The notes under the pieces: generated by a model
Told to the model about the DNA's origin: nothing
What the model saw: only the letters and a program-made list of their open reading frames with translations
The model's database searches: none
In this document: positions 28,681-36,082 of the stretch, in pieces
How the letters are laid out: the number at the start of each line of letters is the position of its first letter
How positions within the stretch are numbered: the first letter of the stretch is position 1
Assembly (NCBI GenBank): GCA_049322795.1
Contig: JBMOQH010000016.1
Coordinates: 62,001 to 126,000 of the forward strand
Direction: 5' to 3'
DNA length: 64,000 nucleotides
Origin: Immundisolibacter sp049322795
Lineage (GTDB): Bacteria; Pseudomonadota; Gammaproteobacteria; Immundisolibacterales; Immundisolibacteraceae
Program-made: the position numbers and the translations under genes

Positions 28681-29967
28681 ATGAATGCCCCCTACAGCGT
28701 GTCCGATTACGCGCACCTGGTGCAGCGCGACCGCGTGCACAGCGCCATCTACACCGACCCGGCCATCTTCGAGCAGGAGATGGCGCGCATCTTCCACCGC
28801 AGCTGGATGTGCGTCGGCCACGAGGCGGAACTGCCCAACCCGGGCGACTTTCGCGCCACCACCATCGGCCGCCAGCCGGTGGTCATGGTGCGCGGCGACG
28901 ACGGCGAGGTGCGGGTGTTCATGAACCGCTGCCGCCACCGCGGCATGACGGTGTGCGAGACCGAAACCGGCAACGCGCGCTTTTTCACCTGCTGGTACCA
29001 CGGCTGGGTGTACCGGAACACCGGCCCGCTGCAGGACGTGCCGGGGCCGGCCGGCTACGGGGCGGACTTCTGCAAGGACGACTTCGCTCTCACCCAGGTG
29101 CCGCGCCAGGCGAGCTACCGCGGCTTCGTGTTCGCGAGCCTCGCCGCGCATGGCCCGACGCTCGCCGAGCATCTGGGACCGGCCGCCCGCTACCTCGACG
29201 TCTACATGGACGCCTCGCCGGTCGGGCAGATCGAGGTCACCGCCGGCGTGCACCGCACGCGCTACCGCGGCAACTGGAAGTTCGTCGGCATGGACGGCTA
29301 CCACCCGCACTACACGCACCGCTCGGTGCTGGACGCCTGGCGCCGGCGCAGCGGCGGCAACATGGCCGATACCCACCACGGCGACCCGTTCGCCGACGAG
29401 TCCGGCAACCTCACGCGCGATCTCGGCAACGGCCACGTGCTGCTGGATTTCTTCCCCGGCCGCATGGGCCATCTGGAGCGGTATCTCACCACCCTGCGCA
29501 AGCAGCCGCAGGGCGAGGACTACATCCAGGCCATGCACGCCGCCTACGGTGAACAGCGCGGCAACGAGCTGCTGGCCTGGGCTGGCGACCCGCACGTCGG
29601 CATCTACCCCAACCTGCAACTGATCGGCGTGCAGATCCGCCTGGTGCGCCCGCTGGCCGTGGACGACACCGAGGTGCTGATGTTTCCGGGCCTGCTCAAG
29701 GGCGTGCCGGACAGCATCAACAGCCTGCGCCTGCGCCAGCACGAGTCGTTCTACGGCCCAGCCGGCGCCGGCTCGCCGGACGACGCCGAGCTGTTCGAGC
29801 GCAACCAGGAGGGGCTGATGGCCGGCGTCGACCCGTGGCTTTATCTTGCCCGGGGTCTGAACCGCGAGAAGGTCGAACCGGACGGCACGCGCACCGGCCT
29901 GGTGGGCGACGAGACCACCCAGCGCGGCCAGCTGCGCGGCTGGCTCGCCCTGATGTCGGAGGCCTGA
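28681..29967 (+). CDS. Rieske aromatic-ring-hydroxylating dioxygenase, alpha subunit
   Basis: Catalytic large subunit of a ring-hydroxylating dioxygenase. 428 residues. The Rieske [2Fe-2S] ligands are Cys84 and His86 (NRCRHRG) and Cys104 and His107 (FTCWYHGW). The mononuclear iron motif GMDGYHPHYTH gives Asp205, His208 and His213, the same numbering as naphthalene dioxygenase. The third iron ligand is probably an Asp in SPDDAELFERNQ near the C-terminus. The ATG at 28681 has GGAGAG upstream; an open frame from 28495 overlaps the divergent TPP gene and is rejected. The beta subunit follows after 2 bp. The substrate cannot be told from sequence. Confidence 0.93.
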   Translation: MNAPYSVSDYAHLVQRDRVHSAIYTDPAIFEQEMARIFHRSWMCVGHEAELPNPGDFRATTIGRQPVVMVRGDDGEVRVFMNRCRHRGMTVCETETGNARFFTCWYHGWVYRNTGPLQDVPGPAGYGADFCKDDFALTQVPRQASYRGFVFASLAAHGPTLAEHLGPAARYLDVYMDASPVGQIEVTAGVHRTRYRGNWKFVGMDGYHPHYTHRSVLDAWRRRSGGNMADTHHGDPFADESGNLTRDLGNGHVLLDFFPGRMGHLERYLTTLRKQPQGEDYIQAMHAAYGEQRGNELLAWAGDPHVGIYPNLQLIGVQIRLVRPLAVDDTEVLMFPGLLKGVPDSINSLRLRQHESFYGPAGAGSPDDAELFERNQEGLMAGVDPWLYLARGLNREKVEPDGTRTGLVGDETTQRGQLRGWLALMSEA

Positions 29968-29969
29968 GC

Positions 29970-30449
29970 GTGACCATCACCCGCGACGCCGTGGAAGCGT
30001 TCCTGTTCCACGAGGCCGACCTGCTGGACGACATGCGCATCGAGGACTGGCTCGCCCTGTGGGCGCCCGAGTGCTGCTACTGGGTGCCCTGCAACGACCG
30101 CGACGCCGACAGCACCGACCCCATCCGGCAGGTGTCCATCATCTACGATGACCGCGCCCGCCTGGAGGACCGCGTGTATCGGCTGATGAGCAGCGCCGCG
30201 CACAGCCAGCGGCCGCGCTCGCGCCTGCGCCGGGTGGTCGGCAACCTCCGCTTCGAGCAGCGCGATGGCGAGGTGCACACACGCAGCAACTTCCTGCTCG
30301 CCGAGCTGCGCCGCGGGCGGCAGGAAATCTGGTCCGGCGTGTGCCAACACCGCCTGCTGGCGACCGGCGACGGCTTTCAGATCAAGGCCAAGACCGTGCT
30401 GCTGACGCAAAGCGACATTGCCATCGACAACCTGACCTTCCTGCTGTAA
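29970..30449 (+). CDS. Ring-hydroxylating dioxygenase, beta subunit
   Basis: Small structural subunit of the alpha3beta3 dioxygenase. 159 residues from a GTG start 2 bp after the alpha-subunit stop. The SnoaL/NTF2-like fold is recognisable: FLFHEADLLDDMRIEDWLAL, then ECCYWVPCNDRD, the conserved IYDDRARLEDRVYRL and SQRPRSRLRRVVGNL, ending in IDNLTFLL. No ferredoxin or reductase gene follows; instead RHS debris begins within about 100 bp, so the electron-transfer partners must be encoded elsewhere or were lost. Confidence 0.9.
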   Translation: MTITRDAVEAFLFHEADLLDDMRIEDWLALWAPECCYWVPCNDRDADSTDPIRQVSIIYDDRARLEDRVYRLMSSAAHSQRPRSRLRRVVGNLRFEQRDGEVHTRSNFLLAELRRGRQEIWSGVCQHRLLATGDGFQIKAKTVLLTQSDIAIDNLTFLL

Positions 30450-30539
30450 ACGCAGCACATCTGGCTGAGTTAGCCACACGAGACGCGGCCAGTGAGGTAG
30501 CTACCTCGCAAGCAGCGCTCACACCCGGAATCAAAGGAG

Positions 30540-31065
30540 TGGAAATCGACGCCAGCTTCGTTCCTGGCGCTCCGCGGGCTGGCACGGTGGTCGGGGTCTC
30601 GAGGGACAGCACTTTTCGGGTCGGCCGGTGCTCGAGCTGGGCGACGGGGGTGTCGTCCCGCCACAGGTAGCTTCGGATCGGGCCGCTTGAGTCGGTCTCG
30701 GCCAGCAGGTGGTCGTTGCCGTCGTAGGTGTACCGCACGGTGGCCGCACCCTGCGGGGCGGCGGCGGTGGTCGCCTTGCGCGTGCGCCGGTGGCGGGTGT
30801 CGTAGTGGTAGGTGGCGAGCAGGGTTGCGGACAGGCGGACGGTCTTGAGGCGCCCGGCGCCGTCCCAGGTGTAGGTGAAGCCGCTCTGGGCGGTGGTGTG
30901 GCCGGCGCTGTCGAGCGTGACCGGTCCCTGCGGGCGGCTGGTCTGGCGGTTGCTGGCCGGGGCGTAGGCGTAGCTGCCGGCGCGGTCGCCAGTGCGGTTG
31001 CCGTTGGCGTCGTAGCCGAAGCTCTGGGTGATCACCTGGCCCTGCTCGCGGGTGAGGCGGTCCAA
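30540..31065 (-). pseudogene. RHS core fragment (degenerate)
   Basis: Translates as RHS/YD-repeat core from DRLTREQGQVITQSFGYDAN through HRRTRKATTAAAPQGAATV to RSYLWRDDTPVAQLEHRPTR, clearly homologous to the intact copies at 31.7–34.4 and 38.0–42.5 kb. It has no start: upstream it joins an unrelated fragment at 31066. Downstream it loses frame after LSLET; the expected ARNEAG reappears one frame off, followed by a short unrelated tail. It is therefore a decayed remnant of an orphan RHS module. It differs from the other copies at many positions, so it is older than the large duplication. Confidence 0.8.
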
Positions 31066-31069
31066 GGCG

Positions 31070-31325
31070 AAAAACCATGGTCTGTCCCCGGTTACCCTCC
31101 GGGGTGTTCAGGTGGTCGCTCTCGAGGTACAGCACGTGGCGGCTGGGCCAGTGGTCGATCTGGGCGACGGGGGTGTCGTCCCGCCAGACGTAGCTGCGGA
31201 TCGGGCCGCTGGCATCGCTCTCGGCCAGCAGGTGGTCGTTGCCGTCGTAGGTGTACAGCACGGTGGCCACGCCCTGCAGGGCGGCGGCGGTGGTCTCCTC
31301 GACGTCCCCCCGCCCTGAGTAGCGG
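31070..31325 (-). pseudogene. Second short RHS core fragment
   Basis: A separate piece of RHS core reads ETTAAALQGVATVLYTYDGN, HLLAESDASGPIRSYVWRDD and HVLYLESDHLNTP. It then breaks at a GGGGACAGACCATGG sequence (about 31075–31095) and abuts the fragment at 30540–31065. Both ends are unrelated to RHS, so this is a scar left by recombination. It lies downstream of the immunity gene of the truncated RHS copy, where orphan modules typically accumulate. Confidence 0.75.
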
Positions 31326-31406
31326 TTGGGTTTAGAGCCCGGGGCTGAATGTAATCGTCTTGATGGTGAGTTGTCTGGCGTAGGCGGCGGGTCAGTGATG
31401 TTGCCA

Positions 31407-31715
31407 TTACTCACAGGTTCCGTCAGTAACCGACACGATCCTAGTTCCGTCCAGCGCGAGCACCACGGAATCATCAATCCAGGCTTCGCTGCCTTCATTC
31501 TTCAAGGTCACGTTCGGTCCGAGCTTGGTAGCCAAAGCCGCTAGGTCTTGCCCCTGCCATCCCGCGTCGGCGATCTTGACAAGGAGCCGACATTGCTGTG
31601 TCAAGAAAGTGTTCTGCTGACGGGAGTGATCCAAGCTGATACTGGTATCAAATAGCATAATGAGGAGCGTGCCGGTAATCCCCAGAATAACGATTGCCAC
31701 GAGAATTTTTTTCAA
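31407..31715 (-). CDS. Probable immunity protein of the adjacent RHS toxin
   Basis: 102 residues from the TTG at 31713–31715, which overlaps the TGA of the RHS gene and is preceded by GGGGGTGG; an ATG at 31760 is in frame but lies inside the toxin sequence. The N-terminus MKKILVAIVILGITGTLLIM is a single membrane anchor; the remainder (two Cys, QQCRLLVKIADAGWQGQDLA, DDSVVLALDG) would face the periplasm. No family was recognised. Position directly after the toxin domain and translational coupling make an immunity role likely. The periplasmic orientation fits a toxin acting in the periplasm. Confidence 0.6.
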   Translation of the reverse strand: MKKILVAIVILGITGTLLIMLFDTSISLDHSRQQNTFLTQQCRLLVKIADAGWQGQDLAALATKLGPNVTLKNEGSEAWIDDSVVLALDGTRIVSVTDGTCE

Positions 31716-34402
31716 TTTCCACCCCCGGCCTCGAACGCCCTCCGTGCGAAGTCGCGGCATGTGTTAGACCGAAAAGGATTCCAACTGTATCGCGGCCTGT
31801 TCGTGTCGTTCTTCACACGCTCCGAGTATTCATATACCTTCGTTTCGTCTGCGCTCTTATCGCAAGACAGTTCGGCTTCGGTGTCCTTACCAATTTTGTT
31901 TAGTGCATCGATCAACTTCTTCCAGGATTCCGGGGCAGGGGTTCCATCCGGTTGAATCACAAGGTTCGGTAGGGGTCTCCTTTCGACACTGCCGAAGTCG
32001 CTGTCGTAGCGACCATATTCGTAATAACGGGTCTGGCCTGTCGACTCGTTGTAACCAAACACTCCCGCATGCCCTGGGGTAAGCGTTGTTTGGATTTTCG
32101 TTCCGGGAATGGTAATCGGATAATCAGGAAAATCAACAAAACAAGCCGCTAACCCCATTGGGTCAACAAATGCTAATGGGTTGCTGCCTACATACGCGTA
32201 GGTATTCACGCCCCCCGCCAGCCCGATCGGGTCCGGGCTCAGGTACCTCCCGGTGCTGGGGTCATAGTAGCGCGCCTGGTTGTAGTGCAGGCCGGATTCG
32301 GGGTCGAAGACTTGGCCGGGGTAGCGCAGGTTGACGGTGGTGGGTTGCCCGTCGCCGTCGGGGTCTTCGTCCGGCGGGCTGCTGCCGAAGGCGTCGGCCT
32401 CCCAGCGCCAGACCAGGGTGCCCTGTTCGTTGCGGGCCGCCCGCGGGGTGTTCAGGTGGTCGGTCTCGAGGTACAGCACCCGGCGGCTGGGCCGGTGCTC
32501 GATCTGGGCGACGGGGGTGTCGTCCCGCCACAGGTAGCTTCGGATCGGGCCGCTTGAGTCGGTCTCGGCCAGCAGGTGGTCGTTCTGATCGTAGGTGTAC
32601 AGCACGGTGGCCGCACCCTGCGGGGCGGCGGCGGTGGTCTCCTTGCGCGTGCGCCGGTGGCGGGCGTCGTAGTGGTAGGTGGCGAGCAGGGTTGCGGACA
32701 GGCGGACGGTCTTGAGGCGCCCGGCGCCGTCCCAGGTGTAGGTGAAGCCGCCCTGGGCGGTGGTGTGGCCGGCGCCGTCGAGCGTGACCGGCCCCTGCGG
32801 GCGGCTGGTCTGGCGGTTGCTGGCCGGGGCGTAGGCGTAGCTGCCGGCGCGGTCGCCGGTGCGGTTGCCATTGGCGTCGTAGCCGAAGCTCTGGGTGATC
32901 ACCGGGCCCTGCTCGCGGGTGAGGCGGTCGAGGGCATCGTAGCTGAAGGTGGTGGTGCCGAGGTCCGGCGCGCTGCGGGTCAGGACGTTGCCGTTGCTGT
33001 CGTAGGTGTAGCTGGCGTCGCTGGCGCGGGCGTCGGGCAGCAGTCCGAGCATGCCCGCCAGCACGGGTAGCAGCCAGCCGGCCAGGCTGGACCCTCGGCT
33101 GCGCCGCGCCAGGATGATCAGCAGCACGCCGCCGAGCAGGAGTGCGCCCCACTCGCCGAGCGTCGGGATGTCGTCGCCGCCGTTGTCGGCACTGCCGCTG
33201 CCGCCGCTGTGGGTCTGGGCCGTGCGCTGGCCGTCGGCGTCGTAGGTGGTGGTTTCGGTCACGCCGTTGCTCAAGGTCTGCCCGGTCAGCGCGCCGGCGG
33301 CGTCGTAGCCGATGCCCTGCGCCAGGGTCTCGGTGGCACTGGCCAGCGCGGTGACCCGGCCGGCCGCGTCGCGCGTCAGGCTCAGGCGCTCGCCGCTCGG
33401 CAGGGCGGTGGCCAGCAGCCGCCCGGCGCCGTCCAGGGTGTAGTCGGTGACCAGGGTCACGCCGGCCTCGGTGCGGGTCTCGCGGATCACGCGCCCCTGC
33501 GCGTCGTAGGCGTAGGTGGTCTGCCCGGCGCTGTCCTGCACCTGGCACAGCCGGCCGCTGCCGAGGCTGCAGCCGGGCGCGGCGTCGTAGGTGTAGGCCA
33601 CCGTCTCGCCGCTGCTCCAGGTCTCGGTCAGCGGGCGGTTCAGGGCGTCGTAGGTGGCGGTGACGCTGACGCCGCGGGCATCGGTGCGGGTCAGGACGTT
33701 GCCGGCCGCGTCGTGGGTGGCGCCGGTGGTGCCCCGGTCGGGGCTTTGCTCCTGGGTCAGGTTGCCCAGACCATCGTAGGTATAGACGGTGGCGGCGCCG
33801 TTGGGGGCGGTGAGGCCGGTGACGCGGTCCTGACGGTCGTAGCTGAGTGCGGTCAGGCCGGCGAGCGCGTCGGTGACCTGCGTGAGGCGGTGGCGGGCGT
33901 CGTACGCCTGGCCGGTGGGCTGCGCCTTGGGGTCGGTGATGCCGGTGGGGTTGCCCTGGGCGTCGTAGGCGTATTGGGTGGTCTGCCCGGCGGCGCCGAT
34001 GCGTGTGTGCAGCCGGCCGAGCGCGTCGAACTGGCGCGTGCGGCGGCGCGCGACGCTGCCGTCGGGGTTGCGCCAGGTCTCGCCCACGGCATGGCCGGCC
34101 GCGTCCAGGGTGTAGACGATGCGGTTGCCGGCCGCGTCGGCGACCTCGATGAGCCGTCCGGCGCCGTCGTCGGTGTAGGCCGCGAAGCTGCCGTCCGCCA
34201 GGGTGACGCGGGTCAGGTGCCCGGCGGCGTCGTAGCCGAACGCGGTGGTGGCCCCGGCGGTGGTGACGGACCCCAGCCGGCCGCGCGCGTCGTAGGCGTG
34301 GACGGTAGTGACGCCGTTGGGGTCCACCGCCTCGCGCAGCCGCCCGGCGCCGTCGTAGCGGGTCAAGTTGGTGGCCTGGCCCAGCGCGTTGCGGCTCTTC
34401 AA
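31712..34402 (-). CDS. 5'-truncated RHS-repeat toxin with internal IPTL sorting segment
   Basis: 896 residues read from a TTG at 34402; an in-frame TGA lies about 20 codons upstream and there is no ATG between, so the signal peptide and first third of the protein are missing. YD repeats fill residues 5–405. An IPTL sorting segment (IPTLGEWG, Ile412) plus a second hydrophobic stretch ending ARASDA follow, then the RHS core to GRYLSPDPIGLAGG and NPLAFVDPMGL. The last ~145 residues are a polymorphic toxin: TPGHAGVFGYNESTG, RYYEYGRYDSDFG and SNTCRDFARRAF, with a His-then-Cys order resembling permuted NlpC/P60 (papain-like) hydrolases; this assignment is tentative. About 1.8 kb is nearly identical to the intact copy at 38.0–42.5 kb, so it may act as a donor module. 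Confidence 0.75.
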   Translation of the reverse strand: MKSRNALGQATNLTRYDGAGRLREAVDPNGVTTVHAYDARGRLGSVTTAGATTAFGYDAAGHLTRVTLADGSFAAYTDDGAGRLIEVADAAGNRIVYTLDAAGHAVGETWRNPDGSVARRRTRQFDALGRLHTRIGAAGQTTQYAYDAQGNPTGITDPKAQPTGQAYDARHRLTQVTDALAGLTALSYDRQDRVTGLTAPNGAATVYTYDGLGNLTQEQSPDRGTTGATHDAAGNVLTRTDARGVSVTATYDALNRPLTETWSSGETVAYTYDAAPGCSLGSGRLCQVQDSAGQTTYAYDAQGRVIRETRTEAGVTLVTDYTLDGAGRLLATALPSGERLSLTRDAAGRVTALASATETLAQGIGYDAAGALTGQTLSNGVTETTTYDADGQRTAQTHSGGSGSADNGGDDIPTLGEWGALLLGGVLLIILARRSRGSSLAGWLLPVLAGMLGLLPDARASDASYTYDSNGNVLTRSAPDLGTTTFSYDALDRLTREQGPVITQSFGYDANGNRTGDRAGSYAYAPASNRQTSRPQGPVTLDGAGHTTAQGGFTYTWDGAGRLKTVRLSATLLATYHYDARHRRTRKETTAAAPQGAATVLYTYDQNDHLLAETDSSGPIRSYLWRDDTPVAQIEHRPSRRVLYLETDHLNTPRAARNEQGTLVWRWEADAFGSSPPDEDPDGDGQPTTVNLRYPGQVFDPESGLHYNQARYYDPSTGRYLSPDPIGLAGGVNTYAYVGSNPLAFVDPMGLAACFVDFPDYPITIPGTKIQTTLTPGHAGVFGYNESTGQTRYYEYGRYDSDFGSVERRPLPNLVIQPDGTPAPESWKKLIDALNKIGKDTEAELSCDKSADETKVYEYSERVKNDTNRPRYSWNPFRSNTCRDFARRAFEAGGGN
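33014..33175 (-). other. Internal IPTL sorting segment in the truncated RHS copy
   Basis: Encodes DDIPTLGEWG, a hydrophobic helix, LARRSRG, then a second hydrophobic stretch and DARASDA, identical to the segment at 39365–39526 in the intact RHS gene. Although this copy lacks a start and signal peptide, the segment is fully conserved, consistent with recent duplication. Confidence 0.8.
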
Positions 34403-34797
34403 GCGGACGCACCAGAATCCATATGGATCATAACCGCCGTCTGTCTCCCAATCGTTTTGGCATGTTCAACCCGCAAGCACTGCCGACGATCGCCAAGATG
34501 ACTGTGAGGCCGCCTCGATAATGGGGACATCCGAACCCAAGTCAGCACCGGCAAGAAGTCCGCGTGGGCGCGCTGCGCTTTGCCTCCCCTACGCTGCCCT
34601 GGGGTTACACTTCAGCGCTCAGGGTTCGTTGTTCGAGCCCGGTGAGTTCGCGCTGTAGGCAAGGTGTCTTGCGGCCTCAGCTCGAAGCAGCGTTGCAACC
34701 GTCCGTCAAGGAGAAAACCGTCATCATGAAGCGGATCGGCTGCGTGTTGTTCAAGCACGAAGTGAAACGCCGGGTGCAGACGTGTTAACACAACGAG
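34403..34797. other. Junction and gap upstream of the truncated RHS copy
   Basis: No gene is convincing here. RHS homology stops abruptly at about 34391. A stretch at 34551–34577 (TCCGCGTGGGCGCGCTGCGC) resembles a repeat at 57686. A possible 20-codon mini-ORF starts at 34727 after AAGGAGA and ends at 34789 just before the antitoxin gene; it could be a leader or chance. GTGTTAACAC at 34782–34791 is a perfect palindrome overlapping the antitoxin leader and could be its operator. Confidence 0.4.
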
Positions 34798-34806
34798 GTG
34801 GTCCAT

Positions 34807-34992
34807 ATGACCAACGTGAAAGAAGCGGCGAAGAAATTGATCGACCATTTGCCGGATCAGGCAACTTGGGACGACGTCATTTACGAGATGTATGTGAAGC
34901 AGAAGATCGAGATGGGATTGCAGGCGGTGCGGGAAGGCCGCACGATTCCGCACGAACAGATCGAACGCGAATTCCTCGGCGATGAAAGTTGA
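34807..34992 (+). CDS. Antitoxin of a ParE/RelE-type toxin–antitoxin pair
   Basis: 61 residues from the ATG at 34807, preceded by GAGGTGG. The short, charged protein MTNVKEAAKKLIDHLPDQAT and IYEMYVKQKIEMGLQAVREG with HEQIEREFLG resembles small helical antitoxins found before ParE toxins. It overlaps the toxin start by 11 bp (34982–34992), the usual coupled arrangement. A perfect palindrome (34782–34791) in the leader may be the autoregulatory operator. The pair is oriented opposite to the RHS array it sits in. Confidence 0.8.
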   Translation: MTNVKEAAKKLIDHLPDQATWDDVIYEMYVKQKIEMGLQAVREGRTIPHEQIEREFLGDES

Positions 34993-35290
34993 GTGGTCGC
35001 TACCTGCGCGCGATGATCTGGCACAGATTCGCGCTCACATCGCGGCGGACTCGCCGCGTTACGCACGGCAGTTCTCCGAACGCATCATCCGGGCCGTGCG
35101 CAAGCTGCACGAGTTTCCGTTGATCGGGCGCAAGGTACCGGAAGCCGACCTCGACAACGTGCGCGAACTTATTTTTCAAAACTACCGGATCATCTACCAT
35201 GTCGAAGAACACCACCTGTTCGTCTTGAGCGTGACGCACGGCAGCCGCGATCTGACTCGACAATCCAATCAGCCTTGGGAGGTCGGGTAG
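34982..35290 (+). CDS. ParE/RelE superfamily toxin
   Basis: 102 residues. The fold signature is clear: VEWSLPARDDLAQIRAHIAA, SERIIRAVRKLHEFPLIGRK, VRELIFQNYRIIYHVEE and LFVLSVTHGSRDL. ParE members poison gyrase, while RelE members cleave mRNA; the sequence looks closer to ParE-like plasmid-stabilisation proteins, but the target is not certain. Start at ATG 34982 inside the antitoxin gene. Together they form a complete toxin–antitoxin unit inserted between RHS modules. Confidence 0.88.
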   Translation: MKVEWSLPARDDLAQIRAHIAADSPRYARQFSERIIRAVRKLHEFPLIGRKVPEADLDNVRELIFQNYRIIYHVEEHHLFVLSVTHGSRDLTRQSNQPWEVG

Positions 35291-35343
35291 CGATACCCGC
35301 TACTTGCGGGTATCAAATAGCATGACAGCGAGCGTCATCCGGC

Positions 35344-35383
35344 GGGTTACGCCGCTTCGCGGCTAACCCAGGCTACGCTTGCT
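35344..35383. repeat. Palindromic repeat, copy 1
   Basis: GGGTTACGCCGCTTCGCGGC followed by TAACCCAGGCTACGCTTGCT. It is identical except one base to 37273–37312. The first 26 bases fold as a hairpin (GGGTTA-GCCGC with GCGGC-TAACCC). Both copies sit at RHS module boundaries: this one just after a fossil immunity gene, the other between an immunity gene and an orphan module. Confidence 0.65.
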
Positions 35384-35397
35384 CGCCGAACTCCGCT

Positions 35398-35547
35398 CTA
35401 TTTTGTGGCCGCTTTACTGTCGGTGATCTCAATGTCTGAATCACTGACTGTAATCTCGTGTTGGAAATCCATACCGTTCGTTACGTAGCCTGATTCCTTC
35501 TGGAGTTTTTTTCCGGATTGAAATTCAACCTTAATGGCGTAATTGCC
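35398..35547 (-). pseudogene. C-terminal remnant of an immunity-like gene
   Basis: On the minus strand a coherent 49-codon reading ends in TAG at 35398: GNYAIKVEFQSGKKLQKESG, then YVTNGMDFQHEITVSDSDIE and ITDSKAATK. Base composition is markedly lower in GC than the RHS DNA, as for the other immunity genes. Upstream it runs directly, in a different frame, into an RHS core fragment at DPDGDGQ, so the toxin and the first part of the immunity gene were deleted. It is a fossil module. Confidence 0.6.
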
Positions 35548-35620
35548 CGTCGCCGTCGGGGTCTTCGTCCGGGCCGCCGCTGCCGAAGGCGTCGGCCTGC
35601 CAGCGCCAGACCAGCACCTC
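35546..35620 (-). pseudogene. Very short RHS core fragment
   Basis: Encodes VWRWQADAFGSGGPDEDPDG and DGQ, the conserved RHS segment seen in the intact copies as WRWEADAFGSSLPDEDPDGD. Both ends are truncated: one joins the fossil immunity fragment, the other joins noncoding sequence before 35664. Confidence 0.75.
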
Positions 35621-35663
35621 CTTCAAGCGCCTCGCGTCGTCGTGCGTATGGGACTCATACAGC

Positions 35664-36071
35664 TTATTTTATTGCTATCAGCCAGAACACTGCGCTAGCA
35701 ACTGTGGCATACACAACTGCGACCACGCCAGACTCAGCAGAATTCTTGAGTAGCAAGAGCGCATGCTCCGGGTATGTCTGCCAGCTAAGCAATGTCCACA
35801 CACCAAAGAACAACACATAGCAAGCCAAGCCAATCAACGCACCCATCGCCAAGTAGGCGATCAAACTAGTGATACCTTTTCGTTGCAACACAAAGTACAC
35901 CGGAACGCCAATAACCAACGCAGTCACATAGCCAAGCATGGCAAGAATTCTCGGCCCAAACGCAGCTTCCCAATCAGCAAAAAAGAGCAAACCAGCCAGA
36001 TAAAGAACCAGCGCAGGCACTCCTGGGGCCACTAGGAAACCAATCAACGCACGCAGTGCAGACGCACTCAT
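35664..36071 (-). CDS. Polytopic membrane protein, probable immunity protein of the orphan RHS module
   Basis: 135 residues from the ATG at 36069–36071; an alternative ATG at 36092 overlaps the toxin. Four hydrophobic segments: ALIGFLVAPGVPALVLYLAG, ILAMLGYVTALVIGVPVYFV, LIAYLAMGALIGLACYVLFF and VVAVVYATVASAVFWLIAI, so it is an inner-membrane protein. It begins 12 bp after the final stop of the toxin reading frame at 36083 and has lower GC than the RHS DNA, typical of immunity genes. No family recognised; the role is inferred from position. Confidence 0.6.
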   Translation of the reverse strand: MSASALRALIGFLVAPGVPALVLYLAGLLFFADWEAAFGPRILAMLGYVTALVIGVPVYFVLQRKGITSLIAYLAMGALIGLACYVLFFGVWTLLSWQTYPEHALLLLKNSAESGVVAVVYATVASAVFWLIAIK

Positions 36072-36082
36072 TCTCTGGCCAC

